NCBI GenBank assembly: GCA_031769625.1
Contig: JAUIMM010002336.1
Location: 22,827-86,826, forward strand
Source: Taudactylus pleione
Lineage: Eukaryota; Chordata; Amphibia; Anura; Myobatrachidae
Length of the DNA: 64,000 nucleotides
Direction: 5' to 3'
The notes beneath the pieces are model-generated. The model saw only the letters and a program-made list of their open reading frames with translations. It was not told where the DNA came from and did no database searches. The position numbers were made by a program, and so were the translations under genes. Positions 1 to 14,150 of the stretch are shown here, piece after piece; position 1 is the first letter of the stretch; each line of letters opens with the position of its first letter.

Positions 1-3000
1 GTGAAATGGTTTTTCTCCCATGTTGCGTTTAAGAGAAAACAGCAATTGCTCGTTTTAGGCCAAAATGCATTGAAAGCAATGGAAACAACAAAAGCGCATA
101 CTTTGTGTTATCTCCTCTTGCAGCAAACACAGACAGCTCAAAATTTCACTGGATGTGTTGAAGACCAAGACCCACAAATGTGATGTGAAATGGTTTTTCT
201 CCTTTGTTGCGTTTAAGAGAAAACAGCAATTGCTCGTTTTAGGCCAAAATGCATTGAAAGCAATGGAAACAACAAAAGCGCATACTTTGTGTTATCTCCT
301 CTTGCAGCAAACACAGACAGCTCAAAATTTCACTGGATGTGTTGAAGACCAAGACCAACAAATGTGATGTGAAATGGTTTTTCTCCCATGTTGCGTTTAA
401 GAGAAAACAGCAATTGCTCGTTTTAGGCCAAAATGCATTGAAAGCAATGGAAACAACAAAAGCGCATACTTTGTGATATCTCCTCTTGTAGCAAACACAG
501 ACAGCTCAAAATTTCACTGGATGTGTTGAAGACCAAGACCCACAAATGTGATGTGAAATGGTTTTTTTCCCATGTTGCGTTTAAGAGAAAACAGCAATTG
601 CTCGTTTTAGGCAAAATGCATTGAAAGCAATGGAAACAACAAAAGCGCATACTTTGTGTTATCTCCTCTTGTAGCAAACACAGACAGCTCAAAATTTAAC
701 TGGATGTGTTGAAGACCAAGACCCACAAATGTGATGTGAAATGGTTTTTCTCCTATGTTGCGTTTAAGAGAAAACAGCAATTGCTCGTTTTAGGCCAAAA
801 TGAATTGAAAGCAATGGAAACAACAAAAGCGCATACTTTGTGTTATCTCCTCTTGTAGCAAACACAGACATCTCAAAATTTCACTGGATGTGTTGAAGAC
901 CAAGACCCACAAATATGATGTGAAATGGTTTTTCTCCCATGTTGCGTTTAAGAGAAAACAGCAATTGCTCGTTTTAGGCCAAAATGCATTGAAAGCAATG
1001 GAAACAACAAAAGCGCATACTTTGTGTTATCTCCTCTTGTAGCAAACACAGACAGCTCAAAATTTCACTTGATGTGTTGAAGACCAAGACCAACAAATGT
1101 GATGTGAAATGGTTTTTCTCCCATGTTGCGTTTAAGAGAAAACAGCAATTGCTCGTTTTAGGCCAAAATGCATTGAAAGCAATGGAAACAACAAAAGCGC
1201 ATACTTTGTGTTATCTCCTCTTGTAGCAAACACAGACAGCTCAAAATTTCACTGGATGTGTTGAAGACCAAGACCCACAAATATGATGTGAAATGGTTTT
1301 TCTCCCATTTTGCGTTTAAGAGAAAACAGCAATTGCTCGTTTTAGGCCAAAATGCATTGAAAGCAATGGAAACAACAAAAGCGCATACTTTGTGTTATCT
1401 CCTCTTGTAGCAAACACAGACAGCTCAAAATTTCACTGGATGTGTTGAAGACCAAGACCCACAAATGTGATGTGAAATGGTTTTTCTCCCATGTTGCGTT
1501 TAAGAGAAAACAGCAATTGCTCGTTTTAGGCCAAAATGCATTGAAAGCAATGGAAACAACAAAAGCGCATACTTTGTGTTATCTCCTCTTGTAGCAAACA
1601 CAGACAGCTCAAAATTTCACTGGATGTGTTGAAGACCAAGACCCACAAATGTGATCTGAAATGGTTTTTCTCCCATGTTGCGTTTAAGAGAAAACAGCAA
1701 TTGCTCGTTTTAGGCCAAAATGCATTGAAAGCAATGGAAACAACAAAAGCGCATACTTTGTGTTATCTCCTCTTGTAGCAAACACAGACAGCTCAAAATT
1801 TCACTGGATGTGTTGAAGACCAAGACCCACAAATGTAATGTGAAATGGTTTTTCTCCCATGTTGCGTTTAAGAGAAAACAGCAATTGCTCGTTTTAGGCC
1901 AAAATGCATTGAAAGCAATGGAAACAACAAAAGCGCATACTTTGTGTTATCTCCTCTTGTAGCAAACACAGACAGCTCAAAATTTCACTGGATGTGTTGA
2001 AGACCAAGACCCACAAATTTGATGTGAAATGGTTTTTCTCCCTTGTTGCGTTTAAGAGAAAACAGCAATTGCTCGTTTTAGGCCAAAATGCATTGAAAGC
2101 AATGGAAACAACAAAAGCGCATACTTTGTGTTATCTCCTCTTGTAGCAAACACAGACAGCTCAAAATTTCACTGGATGTGTTGAAGACCAAGACCCACAA
2201 ATATGATGTGAAATGGTTTTTCTCCCATGTTGCGTTTAAGAGAAAACAGCAATTGCTCGTTTTAGGCCAAAATGCATTGAAAGCAATGGAAACAACAAAA
2301 GCGCATACTTTGTGTTATCTCCTCTTGTAGCAAACACAGACAGCTCAAAATTTCACTTGATGTGTTGAAGACCAAGACCAACAAATGTGATGTGAAATGG
2401 TTTTTCTCCCATGTTGCGTTTAAGAGAAAACAGCAATTGCTCGTTTTAGGCCAAAATGCATTGAAAGCAATGGAAACAACAAAAGCGCATACTTTGTGTT
2501 ATCTCCTCTTGTAGCAAACACAGACAGCTCAAAATTTCACTGGATGTGTTGAAGACCAAGACCCACAAATATGATGTGAAATGGTTTTTCTCCCATTTTG
2601 CGTTTAAGAGAAAACAGCAATTGCTCGTTTTAGGCCAAAATGCATTGAAAGCAATGGAAACAACAAAAGCGCATACTTTGTGTTATCTCCTCTTGTAGCA
2701 AACACAGACAGCTCAAAATTTCACTGGATGTGTTGAAGACCAAGACCCACAAATGTGATGTGAAATGGTTTTTCTCCCATGTTGCGTTTAAGAGAAAACA
2801 GCAATTGCTCGTTTTAGGCCAAAATGCATTGAAAGCAATGGAAACAACAAAAGCGCATACTTTGTGTTATCTCCTCTTGTAGCAAACACAGACAGCTCAA
2901 AATTTCACTGGATGTGTTGAAGACCAAGACCCACAAATGTGATCTGAAATGGTTTTTCTCCCTTGTTGCGTTTAAGAGAAAACAGCAATTGCTCGTTTTA

Positions 3001-4768
3001 GGCCAAAATGCATTGAAAGCAATGGAAACAACAAAAGCGCATACTTTGTGTTATCTCCTCTTGTAGCAAACACAGACAGCTCAAAATTTCACTGGATGTG
3101 TTGAAGACCAAGACCCACAAATGAGATGTGAAATGGTTTTACTCCCATGTTGCATTTAAGAGAAAACAGCAATTGCTCGTTTTAGGCCAAAATGCATTGA
3201 AAGAAATGGAAACAACAAAAGTGCATACTTTGTGATATCTCCTCTTGTAGCAAACACAGACAGCTCAAAATTTCACTGGATGTGTTGAAGACCAAGACCA
3301 ACAAATGTGATGTGAAATGGTTTTTCTCCCATTTTGCATTTAAGAGAAAACAGCAAATGCATGTTTTAGGCCAAAATGCATTGAAAGCAATGGAAACAAC
3401 AAAAGCGCATACTTTGTGATATCTCCTCTTGTAGCAAACACAGACAGCTCAAAATTTCACTGGATGTGTTGAAGACCAAGACCCACAAATTTGATGTGAA
3501 ATGGTTTTTCTCCCTTGTTGCGTTTAAGAGAAAACAGCAATTGCTCGTTTTAGGCCAAAATGCATTGAAAGCAATGGAAACAACAAAAGCGCATACTTTG
3601 TGTTATCTCCTCTTGTAGCAAACACAGACAGCTCAAAATTTCACTGGATGTGTCGAAGACCAAGACCCACAAATGAGATGTGAAATGGTTTTACTCCCAT
3701 GTTGCATTTAAGAGAAAACAGCAATTGCTCGTTTTAGGCCAAAATGCATTGAAAGAAATGGAAACAACAAAAGCGCATACTTTGTGATATCTCCTCTTGT
3801 AGCAAACACAGACAGCTCAAAATTTCACTGGATGTGTTGAAGACCAAGACCAACAAATGTGATGTGAAATGGTTTTTCTCCCATTTTGCATTTAAGAGAA
3901 AACAGCAAATGCATGTTTTAGGCCAAAATGCATTGAAAGCAATGGAAACAACAAAAGCGCAAACTTTGTGATATCTCCTCTTGTAGCAAACACAGACAGC
4001 TCAAAATTTCACTGGATGTGTTGAAGACCAAGACCAACAAATGTGATGTGAAATGGTTTTTCTCCCATGTTGCGTTTAAGAGAAAACAGCAATTGCTCGT
4101 TTTAGGCCAAAATGCATTGAAAGCAATGGAAACAACAAAAGCGCATACTTTGTGTTATCTCCTCTTGTAGCAAACACAGACAGCTCAAAATTTCACTTGA
4201 TGTGTTGAAGACCAAGACCAACAAATGTGATGTGAAATGGTTTTTCTCCCATGTTGCGTTTAAGAGAAAACAGCAATTGCTCGTTTTAGGCCAAAATGCA
4301 TTGAAAGCAATGGAAACAACAAAAGCGCATACTTTGTGTTATCTCCTCTTGTAGCAAACACAGACAGCTCAAAATTTCACTGGATGTGTTGAAGACCAAG
4401 ACCCACAAATATGATGTGAAATGGTTTTTCTCCCATTTTGCGTTTAAGAGAAAACAGCAATTGCTCGTTTTAGGCCAAAATGCATTGAAAGCAATGGAAA
4501 CAACAAAAGCGCATACTTTGTGTTATCTCCTCTTGTAGCAAACACAGACAGCTCAAAATTTCACTGGATGTGTTGAAGACCAAGACCAACAAATGTGATG
4601 TGAAATGGTTTTTCTCCCATTTTGCATTTAAGAGAAAACAGCAAATGCATGTTTTAGGCCAAAATGCATTGAAAGCAATGGAAACAACAAAAGCGCATAC
4701 TTTGTGATATCTCCTCTTGTAGCAAACACAGACAGCTCAAAATTTCACTGGATGTGTTGAAGACCAAG
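1..4768 (+). repeat. Long-range satellite duplication, copy 1
   Basis: This block matches 15452-20403 in its ordered series of monomer variants. Shared rare markers include CTTGCAGC in the first two monomers, TTTTTTTCCC near 554, the one-base loss near 614, AATTTAACTGG near 696, GAATTG near 802 and ACATCTC near 869. The displacement is 15,451 bp, which is 84 monomers with net -5 nt of indels. After about 2190 this copy lacks one monomer that copy 2 has. The block may continue left of the window. Confidence 0.88.
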
Positions 4769-6065
4769 ACCCACAAATTTGATGTGAAATGGTTTTTCTC
4801 CCTTGTTGCGTTTAAGAGAAAACAGCAATTGCTCGTTTTAGGCCAAAATGCATTGAAAGCAATGGAAACAACAAAAGCGCATACTTTGTGTTATCTCCTC
4901 TTGTAGCAAACACAGACAGCTCAAAATTTCACTGGATGTGTTGAAGACCAAGACCCACAAATGAGATGTGAAATGGTTTTACTCCCATGTTGCATTTAAG
5001 AGAAAACAGCAATTGCTCGTTTTAGGCCAAAATGCATTGAAAGAAATGGAAACAACAAAAGCGCATACTTTGTGATATCTCCTCTTGTAGCAAACACAGA
5101 CAGCTCAAAATTTCACTGGATGTGTTGAAGACCAAGACCAACAAATGTGATGTGAAATGGTTTTTCTCCCATTTTGCATTTAAGAGAAAACAGCAAATGC
5201 ATGTTTTAGGCCAAAATGCATTGAAAGCAATGGAAACAACAAAAGCGCAAACTTTGTGATATCTCCTCTTGTAGCAAACACAGACAGCTCAAAATTTCAC
5301 TGGATGTGTTGAAGACCAAGACCAACAAATGTGATGTGAAATGGTTTTTCTCCCATGTTGCGTTTAAGAGAAAACAGCAATTGCTCGTTTTAGGCCAAAA
5401 TGCATTGAAAGCAATGGAAACAACAAAAGCGCATACTTTGTGTTATCTCCTCTTGTAGCAAACACAGACAGCTCAAAATTTCACTTGATGTGTTGAAGAC
5501 CAAGACCAACAAATGTGATGTGAAATGGTTTTTCTCCCATGTTGCGTTTAAGAGAAAACAGCAATTGCTCGTTTTAGGCCAAAATGCATTGAAAGCAATG
5601 GAAACAACAAAAGCGCATACTTTGTGTTATCTCCTCTTGTAGCAAACACAGACAGCTCAAAATTTCACTGGATGTGTTGAAGACCAAGACCCACAAATAT
5701 GATGTGAAATGGTTTTTCTCCCATTTTGCGTTTAAGAGAAAACAGCAATTGCTCGTTTTAGGCCAAAATGCATTGAAAGCAATGGAAACAACAAAAGCGC
5801 ATACTTTGTGTTATCTCCTCTTGTAGCAAACACAGACAGCTCAAAATTTCACTGGATGTGTTGAAGACCAAGACCAACAAATGTGATGTGAAATGGTTTT
5901 TCTCCCATTTTGCATTTAAGAGAAAACAGCAAATGCATGTTTTAGGCCAAAATGCATTGAAAGCAATGGAAACAACAAAAGCGCATACTTTGTGATATCT
6001 CCTCTTGTAGCAAACACAGACAGCTCAAAATTTCACTGGATGTGTTGAAGACCAAGACCCACAAA
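3490..6065 (+). repeat. Two tandem copies of a 7-monomer (1288 bp) higher-order unit
   Basis: The marker CCACAAATTTGATG recurs at 3490, 4778 and 6066, spaced exactly 1288 bp (7 x 184). Both units have the same order: TTTGATG/CCCTTG; GAGATG/TTTTAC; CCAAC with CATTTTGCATTT; a CACTTG monomer; CCAAC; ATATGATG with CATTTTGCG; and CCAAC with GCATGTT. The next intervals are 6 and then 3 monomers, so the unit is eroded by unequal exchange to the right. Confidence 0.85.
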
Positions 6066-9000
6066 TTTGATGTGAAATGGTTTTTCTCCCTTGTTGCGTT
6101 TAAGAGAAAACAGCAATTGCTCGTTTTAGGCCAAAATGCATTGAAAGCAATGGAAACAACAAAAGCGCATACTTTGTGTTATCTCCTCTTGTAGCAAACA
6201 CAGACAGCTCAAAATTTCACTGGATGTGTTGAAGACCAAGACCCACAAATGAGATGTGAAATGGTTTTACTCCCATGTTGCATTTAAGAGAAAACAGCAA
6301 TTGCTCGTTTTAGGCCAAAATGCATTGAAAGAAATGGAAACAACAAAAGCGCATACTTTGTGATATCTCCTCTTGTAGCAAACACAGACAGCTCAAAATT
6401 TCACTGGATGTGTTGAAGACCAAGACCAACAAATGTGATGTGAAATGGTTTTTCTCCCATTTTGCATTTAAGAGAAAACAGCAAATGCATGTTTTAGGCC
6501 AAAATGCATTGAAAGCAATGGAAACAACAAAAGCGCATACTTTGTGATATCTCCTCTTGTAGCAAACACAGACAGCTCAAAATTTCACTGGATGTGTTGA
6601 AGACCAAGACCAACAAATGTGATGTGAAATGGTTTTTCTCCCATGTTGCGTTTAAGAGAAAACAGCAATTGCTCGTTTTAGGCCAAAATGCATTGAAAGC
6701 AATGGAAACAACAAAAGCGCATACTTTGTGTTATCTCCTCTTGTAGCAAACACAGACAGCTCAAAATTTCACTTGATGTGTTGAAGACCAAGACCAAGAA
6801 ATGTGATGTGAAATGGTTTTTCTCCCATGTTGCGTTTAAGAGAAAACAGCAATTGCTCGTTTTAGGCCAAAATGCATTGAAAGCAATGGAAACAACAAAA
6901 GCGCATACTTTGTGTTATCTCCTCTTGTAGCAAACACAGACAGCTCAAAATTTCACTGGATGTGTTGAAGACCAAGACCCACAAATATGATGTGAAATGG
7001 TTTTTCTCCCATTTTGCGTTTAAGAGAAAACAGCAATTGCTCGTTTTAGGCAAAAATGCATTGAAAGCAATGGAAACAACAAAAGCGCATACTTTGTGTT
7101 ATCTCCTCTTGTAGCAAACACAGACAGCTCAAAATTTCACTGGATGTGTTGAAGACCAAGACCCACAAATTTGATGTGAAATGGTTTTTCTCCCTTGTTG
7201 CGTTTAAGAGAAAACAGCAATTGCTCGTTTTAGGCCAAAATGCATTGAAAGCAATGGAAACAACAAAAGCGCATACTTTGTGTTATCTCCTCTTGTAGCA
7301 AACACAGACAGCTCAAAATTTCACTGGATGTGTTGAAGACCAAGACCCACAAATGAGATGTGAAATGGTTTTACTCCCATGTTGCATTTAAGAGAAAACA
7401 GCAATTGCTCGTTTTAGGCCAAAATGCATTGAAAGAAATGGAAACAACAAAAGCGCATACTTTGTGATATCTCCTCTTGTAGCAAACACAGACAGCTCAA
7501 AATTTCACTGGATGTGTTGAAGACCAAGACCAACAAATGTGATGTGAAATGGTTTTTCTCCCATTTTGCATTTAAGAGAAAACAGCAAATGCATGTTTTA
7601 GGCCAAAATGCATTGAAAGCAATGGAAACAACAAAAGCGCATACTTTGTGATATCTCCTCTTGTAGCAAACACAGACAGCTCAAAATTTCACTGGATGTG
7701 TTGAAGACCAAGACCCACAAATTTGATGTGAAATGGTTTTTCTCCCTTGTTGCGTTTAAGAGAAAACAGCAATTGCTCGTTTTAGGCCAAAATGCATTGA
7801 AAGCAATGGAAACAACAAAAGCGCATACTTTGTGTTATCTCCTCTTGTAGCAAACACAGACAGCTCAAAATTTCACTGGATGTGTTGAAGACCAAGACCC
7901 ACAAATGAGATGTGAAATGGTTTTACTCCCATGTTGCATTTAAGAGAAAACAGCAATTGCTCGTTTTAGGCCAAAATGCATTGAAAGAAATGGAAACAAC
8001 AAAAGCGCATACTTTGTGATATCTCCTCTTGTAGCAAACACAGACAGCTCAAAATTTCACTGGATGTGTTGAAGACCAAGACCAACAAATGTGATGTGAA
8101 ATGGTTTTTCTCCCATTTTGCATTTAAGAGAAAACAGCAAATGCATGTTTTAGGCCAAAATGCATTGAAAGCAATGGAAACAACAAAAGCGCATACTTTG
8201 TGATATCTCCTCTTGTAGCAAACACAGACAGCTCAAAATTTCACTGGATGTGTTGAAGACCAAGACCAACAAATGTGATGTGAAATGGTTTTTCTCCCAT
8301 GTTGCGTTTAAGAGAAAACAGCAATTGCTCGTTTTAGGCCAAAATGCATTGAAAGCAATGGAAACAACAAAAGCGCATACTTTGTGTTATCTCCTCTTGT
8401 AGCAAACACAGACAGCTCAAAATTTCACGGATGTGTTGAAGACCAAGACCCACAAATGAGATGTGAAATGGTTTTACTCCCATGTTGCATTTAAGAGAAA
8501 ACAACAATTGCTCGTTTTAGGCCAAAATGCTTTGAAACAAATGGAAACAACAAAAGCGCATACTTTGTGATATCTCCTCTTGTAGCAAACACAGACAGCT
8601 CAAAATTTCACTGGATGTGTTGAAGACCAAGACCAACAAATGTGATGTGAAATGGTTTTTCTCCCATGTTGCGTTTAAGAGAAAACAGCAATTGCTCGTT
8701 TTAGGCCAAAATGCATTGAAAGCAATGGAAACAACAAAAGCGCATACTTTGTGTTATCTCCTCTTGTAGCAAACACAGACAGCTCAAAATTTCACTTGAT
8801 GTGTTGAAGACCAAGACCAACAAATGTGATGTGAAATGGTTTTTCTCCCATGTTGCGTTTAAGAGAAAACAGCAATTGCTCGTTTTAGGCCAAAATGCAT
8901 TGAAAGCAATGGAAACAACAAAAGCGCATACTTTGTGTTATCTCCTCTTGTAGCAAACACAGACAGCTCAAAATTTCACTGGATGTGTTGAAGACCAAGA

Positions 9001-9189
9001 CCCACAAATATGATGTGAAATGGTTTTTCTCCCATTTTGCGTTTAAGAGAAAACAGCAATTGCTCGTTTTAGGCCAAAATGCATTGAAAGCAATGGAAAC
9101 AACAAAAGCGCATACTTTGTGTTATCTCCTCTTGTAGCAAACACAGACAGCTCAAAATTTCACTGGATGTGTTGAAGACCAAGACCCAC

Positions 9190-12100
9190 AAATTTGATGT
9201 GAAATGGTTTTTCTCCCTTGTTGCGTTTAAGAGAAAACAGCAATTGCTCGTTTTAGGCCAAAATGCATTGAAAGCAATGGAAACAACAAAAGCGCATACT
9301 TTGTGTTATCTCCTCTTGTAGCAAACACAGACAGCTCAAAATTTCACTGGATGTGTTGAAGACCAAGACCCACAAATGAGATGTGAAATGGTTTTACTCC
9401 CATGTTGCATTTAAGAGAAAACAGCAATTGCTCGTTTTAGGCCAAAATGCATTGAAAGAAATGGAAACAACAAAAGCGCATACTTTGTGATATCTCCTCT
9501 TGTAGCAAACACAGACAGCTCAAAATTTCACTGGATGTGTTGAAGACCAAGACCAACAAATGTGATGTGAAATGGTTTTTCTCCCATTTTGCATTTAAGA
9601 GAAAACAGCAAATGCATGTTTTAGGCCAAAATGCATTGAAAGCAATGGAAACAACAAAAGCGCATACTTTGTGATATCTCCTCTTGTAGCAAACACAGAC
9701 AGCTCAAAATTTCACTGGATGTGTTGAAGACCAAGACCCACAAATTTGATGTGAAATGGTTTTTCTCCCTTGTTGCGTTTAAGAGAAAACAGCAATTGCT
9801 CGTTTTAGGCCAAAATGCATTGAAAGCAATGGAAACAACAAAAGCGCATACTTTGTGTTATCTCCTCTTGTAGCAAACACAGACAGCTCAAAATTTCACT
9901 GGATGTGTTGAAGACCAAGACCCACAAATGAGATGTGAAATGGTTTTACTCCCATGTTGCATTTAAGAGAAAACAGCAATTGCTCGTTTTAGGCCAAAAT
10001 GCATTGAAAGAAATGGAAACAACAAAAGCGCATACTTTGTGATATCTCCTCTTGTAGCAAACACAGACAGCTCAAAATTTCACTGGATGTGTTGAAGACC
10101 AAGACCAACAAATGTGATGTGAAATGGTTTTTCTCCCATTTTGCATTTAAGAGAAAACAGCAAATGCATGTTTTAGGCCAAAATGCATTGAAAGCAATGG
10201 AAACAACAAAAGCGCATACTTTGTGATATCTCCTCTTGTAGCAAACACAGACAGCTCAAAATTTCACTGGATGTGTTGAAGACCAAGACCAACAAATGTG
10301 ATGTGAAATGGTTTTTCTCCCATGTTGCGTTTAAGAGAAAACAGCAATTGCTCGTTTTAGGCCAAAATGCATTGAAAGCAATGGAAACAACAAAAGCGCA
10401 TACTTTGTGTTATCTCCTCTTGTAGCAAACACAGACAGCTCAAAATTTCACGGATGTGTTGAAGACCAAGACCCACAAATGAGATGTGAAATGGTTTTAC
10501 TCCCATGTTGCATTTAAGAGAAAACAACAATTGCTCGTTTTAGGCCAAAATGCTTTGAAACAAATGGAAACAACAAAAGCGCATACTTTGTGATATCTCC
10601 TCTTGTAGCAAACACAGACAGCTCAAAATTTCACTGGATGTGTTGAAGACCAAGACCAACAAATGTGATGTGAAATGGTTTTTCTCCCATGTTGCGTTTA
10701 AGAGAAAACAGCAAATGCAGGTTTTAGGCCAAAATGCATTGAAAGCAATGGAAACAACAAAAGCGCATACTTTGTGATATCTCCTCTTGTAGCAAACACA
10801 GACAGCTCAAAATTTCACTGGATGTGTTGAAGACCAAGACCAACAAATGTGATGTGAAATGGTTTTTCTCCCATGTTGCGTTTAAGAGAAAACAGCAATT
10901 GCTCGTTTTAGGCCAAAATGCATTGAAAGCAATGGAAACAACAAAAGCGCATACTTTGTGTTATCTCCTCTTGTAGCAAACACAGACAGCTCAAAATTTC
11001 ACGGATGTGTTGAAGACCAAGACCCACAAATGAGATGTGAAATGGTTTTACTCCCATGTTGCATTTAGGAGAAAACAACAATTGCTCGTTTTAGGCCAAA
11101 ATGCATTGAAACAAATGGAAACAACAAAAGCGCATACTTTGTGATATCTCCTCTTGTAGCAAACACAGACAGCTCAAAATTTCACTGGATGTGTTGAAGA
11201 AAAAGACCCACAAATATGATGTGAAATGGTTTTTCTCCCATTTTGCATTTAAGAGAAAACAGCAATTGCTCGTTTTAGGCCAAAATGCATTGAAAGCGAT
11301 GGAAACAACAAAAGCGCATACTTTGTGTTATCTCCTCTTGTAGCAAACACAGACAGCTCAAAATTTCACTGGATGTGTTGAAGACCAAGACCCACAAATG
11401 TGATGTGAAATGGTTTTTCTCCCATGTTGCGTTTAAGAGAAAACAGCAATTGCTCGTTTTAGGCCAAAATGCATTGAAAGCAATGGAAACAACAAAAGCG
11501 CATACTTTGTGTTATCTCCTCTTGTAGCAAACACAGACAGCTCAAAATTTCACTGGATGTGTTGAAGACCAAGACCCACAAATGTGATCTGAAATGGTTT
11601 TTCTCCCATGTTGCGTTTAAGAGAAAACAGCAATTGCTCGTTTTAGGCCAAAATGCATTGAAAGCAATGGAAACAACAAAAGCGCATACTTTGTGTTATC
11701 TCCTCTTGTAGCAAACACAGACAGCTCAAAATTTCACTGGATGTGTTGAAGACCAAGACCCACAAATGTAATGTGAAATGGTTTTTCTCCCATGTTGCGT
11801 TTAAGAGAAAACAGCAATTGCTCGTTTTAGGCCAAAATGCATTGAAAGCAATGGAAACAACAAAAGCGCATACTTTGTGTTATCTCCTCTTGTAGCAAAC
11901 ACAGACAGCTCAAAATTTCACTGGATGTGTTGAAGACCAAGACCCACAAATTTGATGTGAAATGGTTTTTCTCCCTTGTTGCGTTTAAGAGAAAACAGCA
12001 ATTGCTCGTTTTAGGCCAAAATGCATTGAAAGCAATGGAAACAACAAAAGCGCATACTTTGTGTTATCTCCTCTTGTAGCAAACACAGACAGCTCAAAAT

Positions 12101-14150
12101 TTCACTGGATGTGTTGAAGACCAAGACCCACAAATGAGATGTGAAATGGTTTTACTCCCATGTTGCATTTAAGAGAAAACAGCAATTGCTCGTTTTAGGC
12201 CAAAATGCATTGAAAGAAATGGAAACAACAAAAGCGCATACTTTGTGATATCTCCTCTTGTAGCAAACACAGACAGCTCAAAATTTCACTGGATGTGTTG
12301 AAGACCAAGACCAACAAATGTGATGTGAAATGGTTTTTCTCCCATTTTGCATTTAAGAGAAAACAGCAAATGCATGTTTTAGGCCAAAATGCATTGAAAG
12401 CAATGGAAACAACAAAAGCGCATACTTTGTGATATCTCCTCTTGTAGCAAACACAGACAGCTCAAAATTTCACTGGATGTGTTGAAGACCAAGACCAACA
12501 AATGTGATGTGAAATGGTTTTTCTCCCATGTTGCGTTTAAGAGAAAACAGCAATTGCTCGTTTTAGGCCAAAATGCATTGAAAGCAATGGAAACAACAAA
12601 AGCGCATACTTTGTGTTATCTCCTCTTGTAGCAAACACAGACAGCTCAAAATTTCACGGATGTGTTGAAGACCAAGACCCACAAATGAGATGTGAAATGG
12701 TTTTACTCCCATGTTGCATTTAAGAGAAAACAACAATTGCTCGTTTTAGGCCAAAATGCATTGAAACAAATGGAAACAACAAAAGCGCATACTTTGTGAT
12801 ATCTCCTCTTGTAGCAAACACAGACAGCTCAAAATTTCACTGGATGTGTTGAAGACCAAGACCAACAAATGTGATGTGAAATGGTTTTTCTCCCATGTTG
12901 CGTTTAAGAGAAAACAGCAAATGCAGGTTTTAGGCCAAAATGCATTGAAAGCAGTGGAAACAACAAAAGCGCATACTTTGTGATATCTCCTCTTGTAGCA
13001 AACACAGACAGCTCAAAATTTCACTGGATGTGTTGAAGACCAAGACCAACAAATGTGATGTGAAATGGTTTTTCTCCCATGTTGCGTTTAAGAGAAAACA
13101 GCAATTGCTCGTTTTAGGCCAAAATGCATTGAAAGCAATGGAAACAACAAAAGCGCATACTTTGTGTTATCTCCTCTTGTAGCAAACACAGACAGCTCAA
13201 AATTTCACGGATGTGTTGAAGACCAAGACCCACAAATGAGATGTGAAATGGTTTTACTCCCATGTTGCATTTAGGAGAAAACAACAATTGCTCGTTTTAG
13301 GCCAAAATGCATTGAAACAAATGGAAACAACAAAAGCGCATACTTTGTGATATCTCCTCTTGTAGCAAACACAGACAGCTCAAAATTTCACTGGATGTGT
13401 TGAAGACCAAGACCAACAAATGTGATGTGAAATGGTTTTTCTCCCATGTTGCGTTTAAGAGAAAACAGCAAATGCAGGTTTTAGGCCAAAATGCATTGAA
13501 AGCAATGGAAACAACAAAAGCGCATACTTTGTGATATCTCCTCTTGTAGCAAACACAGACAGCTCAAAATTTCACTGGATGTGTTGAAGACCAAGACCAA
13601 CAAATGTGATGTGAAATGGTTTTTCTCCCATGTTGCATTTAAGAGAAAACAGCAATTGCTCATTTTAGGCCAAAATGCATTGAAAGCAATGGAAACAACA
13701 AAAGCGCATACTTTGTGTTATCTCCTCTTGTAGCAAACACAGACAGCTCAAAATTTCACTGGATGTGTTGAAGACCAAGACCCACAAATATGATGTGAAA
13801 TGGTTTTTCTCCCATGTTGCGTTTAAGAGAAAACAGCAATTGCTCGTTTTAGGCCAAAATGCATTGAAAGCAATGGAAACAACAAAAGCGCATACTTTGT
13901 GTTATCTCCTCTTGTAGCAAACACAGACAGCTCAAAATTTCACTGGATGTGTTGAAGACCAAGACCCACAAATGTGATGTGAAATGGTTTTTCTCCCATG
14001 TTGCGTTTAAGAGAAAACAGCAATTGCTCGTTTTAGGCCAAAATGCATTGAAAGCAATGGAAACAACAAAAGCGCATACTTTGTGTTATCTCCTCTTGTA
14101 GCAAACACAGACAGCTCAAAATTTCACTGGATGTGTTGAAGACCAAGACC
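9190..14150 (+). repeat. 27-monomer satellite block, copy 1
   Basis: The ordered variants match 21698-26660 at a displacement of 12,508 bp (68 monomers minus 4 nt). Shared rare markers include GAAGAAAAAGACCC near 11197, GCAGTGG near 12952 (at 25460 in copy 2), TTTAGGAG near 11066 and 13272, and CTCATTTTAGG near 13658. Five CACGG deletion monomers fall in this block. Boundaries are approximate to within one monomer. Confidence 0.82.

Noticed and set aside
155..367. Plus-strand 60-70 aa frames in satellite monomers, repeated at 15422-15818
   Set aside because: They are open only because CTTGTAGC became CTTGCAGC in two monomers of a duplicated block. The 184-bp period is not a multiple of three, and no family resemblance is seen.
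423..692. Minus-strand 60-89 aa frames recurring through the array
   Set aside because: They are chance open frames in the repeat consensus. They recur because the repeat recurs and break at each frame change.
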